Origin: Acidobacteriaceae bacterium
GTDB lineage: Bacteria; Acidobacteriota; Terriglobia; Terriglobales; Acidobacteriaceae
Direction: 5' to 3'
Length of the DNA: 64,000 bases
Assembly (NCBI GenBank): GCA_003151335.1
Contig: PLXE01000054.1
Coordinates: 1 to 64,000, forward strand
Position 1 is the first letter of the stretch, and every line of letters starts with the position of its first letter. Positions 37,250 to 47,318 of the stretch are shown here, piece after piece. Position numbers and translations under genes: made by a program. The notes under the pieces are model-generated. The model was not told the origin of the DNA. It worked only from the letters and a program-made list of their open reading frames with translations, and did no database searches.

Positions 37250-38121
37250 TGGTCCGCGACCACGGCGCAGAGGCGACCTTCATCCCTTTCAACCACGCCG
37301 GGTTCGTGGACCCGGACGATATCGCCAAGGCCATACGGCCTAACACGAAGCTTGTGGTCGTCAACCACGGATCGAACGTGATCGGTACGGTACAGCCAAT
37401 CAAGGAGATTGGGGCGGTCTGCCGCGAGCGCGGCGTCAGGTTCGTCGTGGATACCGCTCAGACCGCCGGCATCGTTCCGATCAACATGCGGGAGATGAAC
37501 ATCGATGTGGTTGCCTTCACCGGCCACAAAGCGCTCATGGGGAGCATGGGCATCGGCGGCCTTTGTGTTCGCAAGCACGTAGGCGTCAAACAAGTGCGCA
37601 GCGGCGGCACCGGCGTTCGGTCTATCCATCCGTTCCATCTCGACGAGTATCCCTGGAGACTTGAGTACGGCACGCCAAACATGGTCGGCGTGGCCTCGTT
37701 GTGGGCCGGACAGGACTGGTTGGACGAGAACGGCATCGCGAATGTCCATGCGCGCGAGATGCAGCTGGCAGAGAGACTCGTGAATGGTTTCAGGCAAATC
37801 GGAGGCGTCCAACTGTACTGCTGCGACAACCTTGCAAACCACCTCCCGACCATCCTTATGAACCTGAGGGGCATCGATCCGGGGGACATCGGTGTCATGC
37901 TCGATGTGGACCACAACATCGCCACCCGCACCAGTCTGCATTGCGCACCTTTGGTGCATGCGCAACTTGGAACGGTCGCGCGAGATGGTGGCGTGCGATT
38001 CTCGATCGGCGCTTTCAATACGGAGCAGGAAGTGGATGCGGCCATTGCGGGGATTGCCGACATCGCCCAGTGGGCGCACAGGCGGGCCACAAAGTCGCAC
38101 AGTGCCTTGGCACAGGCCTAA
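37249..38121 (+). pseudogene. 5'-truncated class V aminotransferase (cysteine desulfurase-like)
   Basis: 'DPDDIAKAIRPNTKLVVVNHGSNVIGTVQPIKEIGAVCRERGVRFVVDTAQTAGIVPINM...FTGHKALMGSMGIGGL'; begins about 100 aa into the family fold, with no N-terminal region upstream. Confidence 0.75.
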
Positions 38122-38217
38122 ACGTATCCTCACATCTGGTGTATAGGCGACGGGTGGAGCACGCCTTGGCATCGCCGGCAATTAGAAGCACCGGCCCACA
38201 ACTACGCGCATCAGAGT

Positions 38218-38766
38218 TCAAGTCCGGGCAGCTTTCTTGGCGGCCTGCATCACGGTCTTTTGCATGCGGTTTTCACCGGCCCAATACAGGCTGATTTCGT
38301 GGCCATCGGGGTCATTGAGATAGGCGTGCCGCCAGCCCCAAGGCATCATGCGCGGCAGCTGCGTGATGTAAAAGCCCTTTTGCTGAAGCTTCCGGCAAAA
38401 GCCATCGAGATCGCCGACTTCGAAGTACAAGCGCACCCCGTCGCTCGCCAGGGGAACGCCCGGTCCCGCCTGGTGCAGGGCGATAGTGCCATCGCCGCCC
38501 GGCGCGCGCAGGCGCGCATATACCGACGTGCCCTCATAGCGGAAGTCTTCGATGAGCTTGAATCCCATCAGATCGCGGTAGAACCCCAAGCTGCGCTCCA
38601 CGTCTTTGGCATAGATCATGGCGTGATTAAAGGTGAGCTTTTGGCTGGTCTCCGGGGTAGCGATCGCCTTCTTTCGTCGCGGCTGGGCTTGCTTCGTAGG
38701 CGCTTTTTTCGCCCGTGAAGCCGGGGCTTTTTTCTTAGAGACCTTTTTTGTTGTTGGCTTCTTCAT
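38218..38766 (-). CDS. VOC-family (glyoxalase-like) protein with Lys-rich N-terminal tail
   Basis: 'LTFNHAMIYAKDVERSLGFYRDLMGFKLIEDF...GVRLYFEVGDLDGFCRKLQQKGF...WGWRHAYLNDPDGHEISLYWAG'; N-terminus 'MKKPTTKKVSKKKAPASRAKKAPTKQAQPRRKKA'. Confidence 0.88.
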   Translation of the reverse strand: MKKPTTKKVSKKKAPASRAKKAPTKQAQPRRKKAIATPETSQKLTFNHAMIYAKDVERSLGFYRDLMGFKLIEDFRYEGTSVYARLRAPGGDGTIALHQAGPGVPLASDGVRLYFEVGDLDGFCRKLQQKGFYITQLPRMMPWGWRHAYLNDPDGHEISLYWAGENRMQKTVMQAAKKAART

Positions 38767-38781
38767 GTGCCGACATTCGGA

Positions 38782-39582
38782 CTACGGTATGGGTTGCGGT
38801 TTTTGCGACATCAGCTCTTCGAAGCGTTTGTCGGTGCGCAAGGTGGCGAACTCGGAGTCGGTGTATACCTTCTGGATGTCCTTATAGCCTTCTTCCATGG
38901 CTTTGCGCAGATACTCGAGCGAGTGATCGAGGTCGCCCGCTTGAGCGTACACTTTGGCGACCATGAACGAGAACGCGGCGCGGTCCTCAGGTGAACTGGA
39001 TTGCGCCATTATCCCAGTCCGCGAAACGCGAAAAAAAATATCGGGATCGAGTGCGTAAGCCGCCCGATACTGCTGCGCGGCTAGTCCGTACTCGTGCTTG
39101 CCGAAATACGAAGTTCCCATGTTGTAGTGGAATAAGGCATCCTTGGGTCGCAACGCCAAGGCTTTCTTGTAGTACTTGATGGCCTTGTTGTAATTCTTAT
39201 TCAACTGCTCCATGAAGCCCCGGTTGTTGTAGCCTTCTGGGGCGTTCCGGTCGGCTTTGATAGCGCGATCGAAGCACTTGGTCGCCTCGGGAAATTTTTT
39301 CAGGAGCAAGTACGCCATACCTTCCTTGTTCCACAGAAGCGCCGTGGGATGTTTTGCAATTGCCGCTGAGTAGAAGTCGAGGGAATCGAGATAGCGTTTT
39401 TGCGCTCGCAGCGCGTCGCCCTGCTCTTCCAAATCCTTGGCGGAAGCGCTGGGATTGGGAACCGGCGACGGCGCGTTCGCCTGCTGTCCGTCGCTGGCCA
39501 ACACCGACAGCGGGAAGGCAAGCAGGAAGATCACCAACAACTTTAGCGGCAGCAGCGTCCGTGGCGATCGGAGACGGGCCAT
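38782..39582 (-). CDS. TPR-repeat protein with signal peptide
   Basis: 'DALRAQKRYLDSLDFYSAAIAKHPTALLWNKEGMAYLLLKKFPEATKCFDRAIKAD...' repeats. Confidence 0.85.
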   Translation of the reverse strand: MARLRSPRTLLPLKLLVIFLLAFPLSVLASDGQQANAPSPVPNPSASAKDLEEQGDALRAQKRYLDSLDFYSAAIAKHPTALLWNKEGMAYLLLKKFPEATKCFDRAIKADRNAPEGYNNRGFMEQLNKNYNKAIKYYKKALALRPKDALFHYNMGTSYFGKHEYGLAAQQYRAAYALDPDIFFRVSRTGIMAQSSSPEDRAAFSFMVAKVYAQAGDLDHSLEYLRKAMEEGYKDIQKVYTDSEFATLRTDKRFEELMSQKPQPIP

Positions 39583-39621
39583 GGCCGGACCTCCAGAGTC
39601 CAGTGTTGTCCCATATTAGAC

Positions 39622-42372
39622 CTATTTTGGGCCGGGATTGTTCCCTTTCTCTGAACTATCCATCCCGCTATTTTGCTGCTGAGCTGCGTTGTCGGCCCGG
39701 CCGAAGAGGCGGCCAAAAAAGCCCCGCTTCTTTATTGGTGGCGGCGGCTGGCTCGAAGCGGGCTGACTGACAGCCCCTCGGACTGGGGTGCCGCTCGGTG
39801 CGGGCTGGACTGCGCCATTGGTTGTTGGTGGTGGAAGCGCAACCGCGGGCTGTCCCAGGCCGAAGATCTTGGTGAAAAAACCCCGGTGATCGCCGGCGGC
39901 CTGGTCACAGGTTTCCTTCGGTTCGGTGCCCGCAATGAAGGCGACCGTGTAGGTTTGCGGACAGGAGGCGGTGGCCAGACGGTTGGTCACTTTGTCCAGC
40001 GTCACCTCCACCACGCCGGAAGGAGCGGTGAAGTTTTTCATGTCGGCATACTGTGGCAACTTGGCCGCCCGCTTCATGAACTCGGCCCAGATGGGCGCAG
40101 CCGTGGCGCCGCCGGCAAGCTTTAGATCGGTGTAGTCGTCATTTCCGACCCAGACTATGCACAGCAGGTTGCTGGTGTATCCCGCAAACCAGGCGTCATG
40201 CGAGGTCCCCGTTTTGCCCGCTGCCGGCGCTTGGAACCCTCGGGCGCGCACCGGATAGCCAGTGCCGTTGTTGATCACGGCCTCCATCATGGTGGTCATA
40301 ACGTAGGAGACGCGAGGGTCGAGCACTTCTTTGCTATCGGCCTTATAGTCGTCGAGAATGTTCCCGCGCACATCCCGCACCGACTTCACCATGAGCGGAG
40401 TGAGGTGGGTGCCGTGGTTACCAAAGACGGTGTAGGCGCCGGCCATCTCCAGCGGAGTCGCATCGTAAGCGCCGAGAGCGATCGCCGGAGTCGCCCGTAC
40501 ACTCTGAATTCCGGCCGCCTTGGCCAGCGCAGCCACCTTATCGAAGCCTACCTCCTGGCCAATCCTGACCGTCGCATTGTTTAACGAGAGCGCCAGGGCA
40601 TAGCGAGCGGTCACCTCTCCGTTGAAGGTGTCGTGATAGTTGCGGGGCTCGTAAACCTGGTCTCCGTTGACGATGCTGACTTGGGAATCGTCAACCAGCG
40701 TGGCCGGGGTGAAAACTCCTAGGTCGCCACCGCTCGGGGCGCTGTCACCATTCGAATCGGCCCCGCCGGTGGCGACCAGCGTCTGTCCGGTCACAGCGGT
40801 GTTGATCGCCGCGGCGTACACGAAGGGCTTAAAAATCGATCCCGTGGGACGCTTGGCGATGGCGTGGTCTAACTGGCTCATGCCATAGTTCCTGCCCCCG
40901 ACCAGCGCGAGCACTTCGCCGGTGTGCGGATCGATGGCCACCAGCGCCACTTGCGGCATCGGTCCGGTCTCGACCCTGGTTTCCGTTTTGGCATCCTTGC
41001 CTGAGCCTACTTTGATCTTGTGGGTCCGCCGTTTTTCCACCTGCTCGTCCACCAACTTCATGCCCGCGTCCACCGCTTCGGCGGCGGCGCGCTGCAGGTC
41101 CGGGTCGAGGGTGGTGTACACGCGATAGGCCTGATCGTTCAACTCGACTTCGCTGAACTGGTTCGAGAGTTGGTCTTTCACCAGGTCAATGAAGTAGGGA
41201 GCATCGCTGGCTTCCACGTTGAACGCCGCGATTTTCAGCGGAGTTGCCTTGGCGCGGTCAGCCTGCTCGCGAGTGATGGCGCCGGTTTCAACCATGGAGT
41301 CGAGCACCAGGTTGCGGCGCTCCAAGGCGCGCTTCGGATTCTTGTACGGCGACAAATAGTTCGGGCGCTGGATCATCCCGGCCAGCAGCGCAGCCTCGGG
41401 CAGAGTGAGGTTCTTGATGTCCTTGTTGAAATAAGCGTGCGAAGCCTGGGCAAAGCCGTTGATGGTGAAGGAGCCGCGCTGTCCCATGTACACCTCGTTG
41501 GCGTACATCTCAAAGATGCGCTGCTTGGAAAACTTGTGTTCCAGCTCGACGGCGATCAACATTTCCACCAGCTTGCGCTTGACCGTCTTCTCCGGTGAGA
41601 GGAAGAAGCCGCGTGAGAGCTGCATGGTCACAGTGGAACCGCCCTGCCCGTGACGGCCTTCGCGGACGTCGATGGCGGCCGCCTCCATCAGGCGAAAATA
41701 GTTGACCCCACTATGTTGGAAGAAGCGGCGATCTTCAATGGCGAGCACCGCGTCCACCAGCGGTTGAGGAATTTCCTCAAACTTGATGATCTCGCGCTTG
41801 GAGCGTTCCTGTCCCTCAAACAAAGCCGTCACCAGTTGCGGTTCCAGCTCGTAGGCATCCAGGTTGCGGCTGCCTTTTCCAGTCTCGTCAATGGCGGCGA
41901 CTTTGCCATTTTCGAACCGGATCACGGCGCCTTCTTCGGCGTGGAAGGATTCTGGCCCGGGAACCACCTGAATGCCATACGGGGTGAAGGCATAATGGCC
42001 AATCGGCGAATCGCTGTTTCCACGCCCCTCAGCGTATCCCGCGCGGCGCAGCTCGGCGGCAACCTCTGCCGCGCCAAGCTTCTCGCCTACGGTGACGGTT
42101 TGCGGGCGAGCGTAGATCCTGGCGGCGTTGCTGAAGATCGGTCCAGCCATGCGGCGGTCCACGATCGCCCCGTACTTGGCGTAAATGAAGCTGAACACCG
42201 CCAGAAAGACGAAGGCGGCGATGAGAAAGCCCGCGAAGAACAGCTTCACCAGCGGATCGGCGATCGAGAAGTGTTGTGCGCGAACCGGCCTGCCCCGCCC
42301 GCTGCGGGAATTCCTTCCGGACGCGGGCCGGGCCGAAGCCCTGCCATCAGGTAATTTGATCTTGATTGCCAC
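39622..42372 (-). CDS. bifunctional class A penicillin-binding protein (PBP1 family)
   Basis: Transglycosylase 'AVLAIEDRRFFQHSGVNYFRLMEAA...GGSTVTMQLSRGFFLSPEKTVKRKLVEML'; transpeptidase 'KRPTGSIFKPFVY', 'AGKTGTSHDAWFAGYT'. Confidence 0.95.
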   Translation of the reverse strand: MAIKIKLPDGRASARPASGRNSRSGRGRPVRAQHFSIADPLVKLFFAGFLIAAFVFLAVFSFIYAKYGAIVDRRMAGPIFSNAARIYARPQTVTVGEKLGAAEVAAELRRAGYAEGRGNSDSPIGHYAFTPYGIQVVPGPESFHAEEGAVIRFENGKVAAIDETGKGSRNLDAYELEPQLVTALFEGQERSKREIIKFEEIPQPLVDAVLAIEDRRFFQHSGVNYFRLMEAAAIDVREGRHGQGGSTVTMQLSRGFFLSPEKTVKRKLVEMLIAVELEHKFSKQRIFEMYANEVYMGQRGSFTINGFAQASHAYFNKDIKNLTLPEAALLAGMIQRPNYLSPYKNPKRALERRNLVLDSMVETGAITREQADRAKATPLKIAAFNVEASDAPYFIDLVKDQLSNQFSEVELNDQAYRVYTTLDPDLQRAAAEAVDAGMKLVDEQVEKRRTHKIKVGSGKDAKTETRVETGPMPQVALVAIDPHTGEVLALVGGRNYGMSQLDHAIAKRPTGSIFKPFVYAAAINTAVTGQTLVATGGADSNGDSAPSGGDLGVFTPATLVDDSQVSIVNGDQVYEPRNYHDTFNGEVTARYALALSLNNATVRIGQEVGFDKVAALAKAAGIQSVRATPAIALGAYDATPLEMAGAYTVFGNHGTHLTPLMVKSVRDVRGNILDDYKADSKEVLDPRVSYVMTTMMEAVINNGTGYPVRARGFQAPAAGKTGTSHDAWFAGYTSNLLCIVWVGNDDYTDLKLAGGATAAPIWAEFMKRAAKLPQYADMKNFTAPSGVVEVTLDKVTNRLATASCPQTYTVAFIAGTEPKETCDQAAGDHRGFFTKIFGLGQPAVALPPPTTNGAVQPAPSGTPVRGAVSQPASSQPPPPIKKRGFFGRLFGRADNAAQQQNSGMDSSEKGNNPGPK

Positions 42373-43128
42373 GGTTATGAATACGCAGAGAAGCCGCTCT
42401 TTCTAAGACGGCAATGCGGCGCTTTCCGTTATCTCCGGATGCTGGTTTCCTAAGGAAATCCTCGAAACTTTTGGCATCCGAGGGCGCGATCCATCCCTCG
42501 GGCGCAGTAAAACCGGCGCCCGAATCGACGAGGTTTAAGGACGGCTCCAGAGCAGTCCTTATTGTAAAGCAGGGAAGGCAGGCCGTGTGAGCAGGGTGGA
42601 CGGCTGGTTACAGGGGTGGCTTGTACCGGCGGTTTTCTCAGGTGAGGCCTTTTGCTCCCAACGCACCTGCCGTGCGGTTTGTCTCCGCGAGGGAACGGCC
42701 CCCGGCGGAATGGAGTGACGTTTCCAGGCACTCGCACTTCATCCCGGATTCAATTATTAAAATTCTGTCAAAAAGAGCTTGACATCTTGACGAACTGGGA
42801 ACACTATGATCCCACTCTTGGCCGAGACCTTCCTCTAGTCGGCCCCATTTACGTACGACACCTCGTAACCCCTTTCGAGGCGTGGGTGAGCAAGCATTTA
42901 GTTGTTTAGGAATTCAGGCAGGGAACTTCTGCATGGTATCCGCTGATTGTTTTGCGGAGCGGCAAGAGTAAAGAAGCCTTTCCCCTGGGCCCTACTAAAG
43001 TCAGCGCCGCTCTCGTCGTCCTTGGCTCTCCGCGGCGCCATGTCGCCACTCTTCTCTTTGTGAGCCAGGGCTCGAATTCGTTTACTCCGAAAATATTGAA
43101 TCCGGGCGACCGCCCGCAAGGAGCCTCT

Positions 43129-45498
43129 ATGCGCCGCTTCAGCGCCATCGTTGCTATTGTCCTCGCCACCTTTTTGTCCGTCTCCATCTGCTCAGCCCAA
43201 CAAGCAGCAACCACATCTGTTCCCAACCCCGTTCGCGACAGCGGAACCTTGAAGGACGCGCCGGGAAGCTGGACTCAGGCCCAGGTCAATACGAGTATCG
43301 TGAACGCGGTCGCCTGGATCGACGCCCCCCCCCAGCGGAACTCGAACGGCAGCTTCGGGGCAACCTTTCCAATAGCCGAAACCGCAACGGCTTTGATCGC
43401 GTACAGCGTGCTCGCCCAGGGAGATTTCAACAACCTGGCAGCCTACCCAGGCTACCAGCACCATGTCAGGGACGCCATCAATTACTTGCTTCCTTTGCAG
43501 AACACAGCCAACGGCTGGTGGGGCGACTTCGGCTACCATACGTACGGGACGGGTCTCGTGCTCGCCGGGCTGAGCTCCTTCCAGTCCGTGCCTGGTGTGA
43601 CTCCTGGTGCTGTGCCGACCGCGATCGCTAAGGGCCGCACCTTCCTCATCAATGAGTTTCAAGGCCCGGTCCACGACGGCTGTCACCTCCCCCAGCCCCC
43701 CGACCCAAGCGCGTACTACTGCGGAGGCTGGAACTACGACGAGGGTATAGGCCGCTCGGACGAGTCCAACACCGGCTATGCAATGTTCGGGCTCCAGCTT
43801 ACGGGTGGGGTTCCCGTGCCTCTCCTCGCTGACAATATCAACTGGCTGCACCACATCCAGGAGATCAACACGAATCCCTTTGCGACGCGCAACGACGGCG
43901 GCGGGGACTACCAGCCCGGCATCAATTCCGGCGATTTCTCGTCGAGCGCCAACGACACCGGGTCAATGATCTTCGGTCTCGGCTACGACAACGTGCCGAT
44001 CAGCGATCCCCACGTAGTTGCGGGACTCTTCTTGGGCCAAGACGTTCTTGACGTTTACGAGTTGGAGCAGCCAACCGACAACATGGTCTACCACGGGGGG
44101 CTGCTCCGAGGCGGCCCCTGCATGATCGGCAGCCTCGGCTGCCAGTGGTTCTTCGCTGGTAGTGAGGGCGGCTTCCATTACTCGCTGTTCGCCCTCGCCA
44201 AGGGCCTGGGCGCGTACATCCCCCCGGTCCTGAGCGACCAGCACAACTGGTACGCCAAGCTGGTTGATCTGCTCTTGACCCAGCAAAATACCAACGGCTC
44301 CTGGCCGCAGGATGGCCGCGACGACGCTACCCCCCTGTTTGCCACCGCCCTCTCGGTCGGCTCGCTCGGGCTGGTTGGGGTCCCCGGCGACATTGAGATT
44401 TGTAAGGCATCCGATCCGAATCACCCGGTCACGGGGTCGTTCACGTTCACGGCGACGACGCCCGGCTTCAACAGCGGTCCAATCGTGGTTCCCGTTGGAC
44501 AGTGCTCAGGATCTATCCAAGTGCCTTCTGGCGCGGTTACCGTTGCCGAAACACCGAAACTCGGCGTCGCGGTCTCAAATGTCACCGCTTTCGCATATGA
44601 CGAACTGGGGTTCTATCATGATGAATTGAATTCATGGATTCAGCCGGACCTGCACGCTATCGTTAATGTTATGGCCGGCGATGTGGATGAAGAAACCCTT
44701 GTGACCTTTACGAACTATGCAGCACCTCCGGGTCTGTTGAAGCTCTGCAAGATTGCGGGTGACCCATCTACACTCGGTCAGGTATTCACGTTTACGGTAA
44801 CCGGCGGGGGCCAAAGACATGTTTACATGGTGACAGCGGGTCCGCCCGAGCAGGGCGGCAACTGCGTGTTGGCTGGCAACTTCCCGGTTAACACGCCGGT
44901 GATGATCGCGGAAACGCCTAAACCTCCCTTTTTCCCGTCGATGATTACGGTAAATGAGGGTCAGCTTATGCCGTGCACGCCCTCTTCCGTTTACTGCACG
45001 ATCGTTACCGTCATTCCAGGCATCACCCAAGTGACCTTTACCAACACGTCCACTGTCCTCTGTGACGGCCAGAATCTTCTCACCAATGGCAGCTTCGAGA
45101 CCGGCGATTTCACGGGCTGGACTCAAGGCGGCAATACTGGGGACACCAGCGTAGTCTCTGGTCCCTATTACCGATACAGCGGTGCTCAGGCCGGCGCCTT
45201 TTACGCGGTGTTGGGCCCCGTAGGCAGCCCTGGAAGCCTTAGGCAGAGAATTTCGACAATTCCGGGTCAGCCCTACCACGTCTGTTTCTGGCTGAATGCA
45301 GTTGGGGACAATCCCAGCTTCTTTAACGGATACTGGGATACCCCTCAATTCGTCAGCCTGACCAACCCCCTTACACGAGGGTGGACGCGGTATGTGTACG
45401 GCCCCTTTACCGGAACGGGCAACGACACCCTCATGTTTACTTTCCGTGACGATCCAGGCTGGATCGCGCTGGACAACGTTTCGGTAGTGTACCCGTAG
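43129..45498 (+). CDS. secreted multidomain protein: alpha/alpha-toroid (prenyltransferase/squalene-cyclase-like) + two prealbumin-like repeats + C-terminal carbohydrate-binding-like domain
   Basis: Start at 43129 with AAGGAG; signal peptide; toroid-like motifs 'NSNGSFGATFPIAETATALIAYSVL', 'ANGWWGDFGYHTYGTGLVLAGL', 'TNGSWPQDGRDDATPLFATALSV'; repeats 'EICKASDP..GSFTFTATT' and 'LKLCKIAGDPSTLGQVFTFTVTG'; 'LLTNGSFETGDFTGWTQGGNTG...WIALDNVSVVYP'. Confidence 0.7.
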   Translation: MRRFSAIVAIVLATFLSVSICSAQQAATTSVPNPVRDSGTLKDAPGSWTQAQVNTSIVNAVAWIDAPPQRNSNGSFGATFPIAETATALIAYSVLAQGDFNNLAAYPGYQHHVRDAINYLLPLQNTANGWWGDFGYHTYGTGLVLAGLSSFQSVPGVTPGAVPTAIAKGRTFLINEFQGPVHDGCHLPQPPDPSAYYCGGWNYDEGIGRSDESNTGYAMFGLQLTGGVPVPLLADNINWLHHIQEINTNPFATRNDGGGDYQPGINSGDFSSSANDTGSMIFGLGYDNVPISDPHVVAGLFLGQDVLDVYELEQPTDNMVYHGGLLRGGPCMIGSLGCQWFFAGSEGGFHYSLFALAKGLGAYIPPVLSDQHNWYAKLVDLLLTQQNTNGSWPQDGRDDATPLFATALSVGSLGLVGVPGDIEICKASDPNHPVTGSFTFTATTPGFNSGPIVVPVGQCSGSIQVPSGAVTVAETPKLGVAVSNVTAFAYDELGFYHDELNSWIQPDLHAIVNVMAGDVDEETLVTFTNYAAPPGLLKLCKIAGDPSTLGQVFTFTVTGGGQRHVYMVTAGPPEQGGNCVLAGNFPVNTPVMIAETPKPPFFPSMITVNEGQLMPCTPSSVYCTIVTVIPGITQVTFTNTSTVLCDGQNLLTNGSFETGDFTGWTQGGNTGDTSVVSGPYYRYSGAQAGAFYAVLGPVGSPGSLRQRISTIPGQPYHVCFWLNAVGDNPSFFNGYWDTPQFVSLTNPLTRGWTRYVYGPFTGTGNDTLMFTFRDDPGWIALDNVSVVYP

Positions 45499-45502
45499 TT
45501 AT

Positions 45503-45540
45503 TCGGACGGGTGAGTGGCCCGGCCCGGGTGCCCGTCCGA
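45503..45540 (+). terminator. terminator-like hairpin after the secreted toroid gene
   Basis: TCGGACGGG...CCCGTCCGA followed by GTTTCC. Confidence 0.5.
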
Positions 45541-45573
45541 GTTTCCTAACGGAAAGAAACTTGCGCGTGCCCT

Positions 45574-45608
45574 CACCCAAGCTTCCTTGGCTTGGGTGGG
45601 GGTTTCCT
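45574..45608. terminator. second terminator-like hairpin
   Basis: CACCCAAGC-ttccttg-GCTTGGGTG followed by GGGGTTTCCTTT. Confidence 0.5.
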
Positions 45609-45761
45609 TTGCCGGGTACGTTGGTCAGTGGGAGTAGATACACGCGAAACCCTAATCTCGGGTAGCCCGTTCTAGCCTTCTTTTGGCTAGGCGGGTCACC
45701 GAGGGTGCGCTCGATAAGACCGAAGGCATCTCTGGATACGGCGGGTTGGCGCGTAGCATCT

Positions 45762-47318
45762 CTACCGCAGCACTTCTGCCAGCTTGCCGCTGGCGATCAG
45801 TTCCGCTACTTTCGCGAAGTCCTGAGTCAAGATTCGATCTTCCCTGATGGTGGGAGACACCGACCGAATGGCTGCGTGGGCCGCCTGGCCGCGCTTGCCG
45901 GTCAGCAGGGGTGCGCGGAAGTCGAGCGCCTGGGCGACAGCCAGGGCTTCGATGGCGAGTACGTTGCGGGTGTTGGTGATCACTCGCAGCAGCTTGTTGG
46001 CCGCGATCATGCCCATGGAGACGTAGTCTTCCTGATTGCCCGACGTGGTGATGGAATCGACCGACGCGGGATGCGCCAGGACTTTGTTTTCGCTGACCAG
46101 AGCGGCCGCTGTGACCTGCGCCATCATGAAGCCCGAGTTCAAGCCGGCGCCGGGCGCCAGGAACGCAGGCAGCCCTTCGTTCAGCGCTGGATTCACCAGC
46201 CGCTCGATGCGCCGCTCGGAGATGCCAGCCAACCCGCTGAGCGCGATGGCCAGAAAATCGAGCGCGAAGGCCAGCGGTTCGCCGTGAAAGTTGCCGCCCG
46301 ACAGGATGTCGCCGGGGACCGTCGCGCCCACTCCGCGTTTCGGCGCGCCCACTTTCCTTTCCTCGGGAAAGACCAGCGGGTTATCCACCGCCGAATTCAT
46401 TTCGATCTCAAAGACCTGGCGGCAATGGACGAGCGTATCGCGGACCGCGCCATGGACCTGCGGGATGCAGCGCAGCGAATAGGCATCCTGCACCTTCTGG
46501 CACTCGCGGTGCGACTCGCGAATCAGGCTGCCTTCCAACATGCGGCGCAGGTTCTCCGCGACCAGTGACTGTCCGGCGTGCGGACGCGCCTGGTGGATGC
46601 GCCTGTCAAACGCGGCGTCGGTGCCTTTTAGCGCGTCCACGGTGAGGGCCCCCAGCACATCCGCGGTGTCGGCAAGTATATTTGCCTGCAGGGTGGCCAA
46701 TAGTCCGACTGCCAGCATGCCCTGCGTGCCATTGATGAGGGAGATCGCCTCTTTGGCTTGCAGCACCAGGGGCTCAATGTCGGCTTGCTTCAACGCCTCG
46801 GCAGCCGCCATGCGCTGGCCGCGGAAGGTTGCTTCGCCCTCGGCGATCAGCACCAGCGCGAGATGCGCCAGCGGAGCCAAATCGCCGCTGGCCCCCACGC
46901 TGCCCTGCGACGGAATCACGGGATGCACGCCCCGGTTCAGCATCTCGCAAAGCGTGTCAATCACCGCCGGCCGCACCCCCGAGAAACCCTTGGCGAGCGA
47001 GTTGGCGCGCAGCAGGACCATGGCCCGCGCAACGTCTTCGGCCAGCGGTTCGCCGACGCCTGCGGCGTGCGAGCGCAAAAGCTTGATTTGCAGCTTGCGA
47101 ATATCGTCTGCCGAGATGCGAAGATCGGCGAGTTTGCCGACGCCGGTGTTCACCGCATACGCGACACCGTCATTCTCCAGCAGCTCTTCGACCACCGCGC
47201 GCGCCCGCTCGACGGCGATCCGCGCCTCGGGTTGCAGCAGCACCGGGCGCCGTTCCTGGACCACCTGGCGAACCTCGTCGAGGCCCAGATTATTGCCGTC
47301 GATGTGGAGTGCTTGCAT
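45762..47318 (-). CDS. hutH: histidine ammonia-lyase
   Basis: 'VNTGVGKLADLRI', 'GSVGASGDLAPLAHLALVLIAEG' (ASG MIO motif), 'NPLVFPE...GGNFHGEPLAFALDFLAIALSGLAGISERRIERL'. Confidence 0.96.
   Translation of the reverse strand: MQALHIDGNNLGLDEVRQVVQERRPVLLQPEARIAVERARAVVEELLENDGVAYAVNTGVGKLADLRISADDIRKLQIKLLRSHAAGVGEPLAEDVARAMVLLRANSLAKGFSGVRPAVIDTLCEMLNRGVHPVIPSQGSVGASGDLAPLAHLALVLIAEGEATFRGQRMAAAEALKQADIEPLVLQAKEAISLINGTQGMLAVGLLATLQANILADTADVLGALTVDALKGTDAAFDRRIHQARPHAGQSLVAENLRRMLEGSLIRESHRECQKVQDAYSLRCIPQVHGAVRDTLVHCRQVFEIEMNSAVDNPLVFPEERKVGAPKRGVGATVPGDILSGGNFHGEPLAFALDFLAIALSGLAGISERRIERLVNPALNEGLPAFLAPGAGLNSGFMMAQVTAAALVSENKVLAHPASVDSITTSGNQEDYVSMGMIAANKLLRVITNTRNVLAIEALAVAQALDFRAPLLTGKRGQAAHAAIRSVSPTIREDRILTQDFAKVAELIASGKLAEVLR

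Noticed and set aside
37216-38181. 321-aa minus-strand ORF
   Set aside because: Antisense shadow of the class V aminotransferase fragment; no recognisable fold.
45705-46568. 287-aa plus-strand ORF
   Set aside because: Antisense shadow of hutH.
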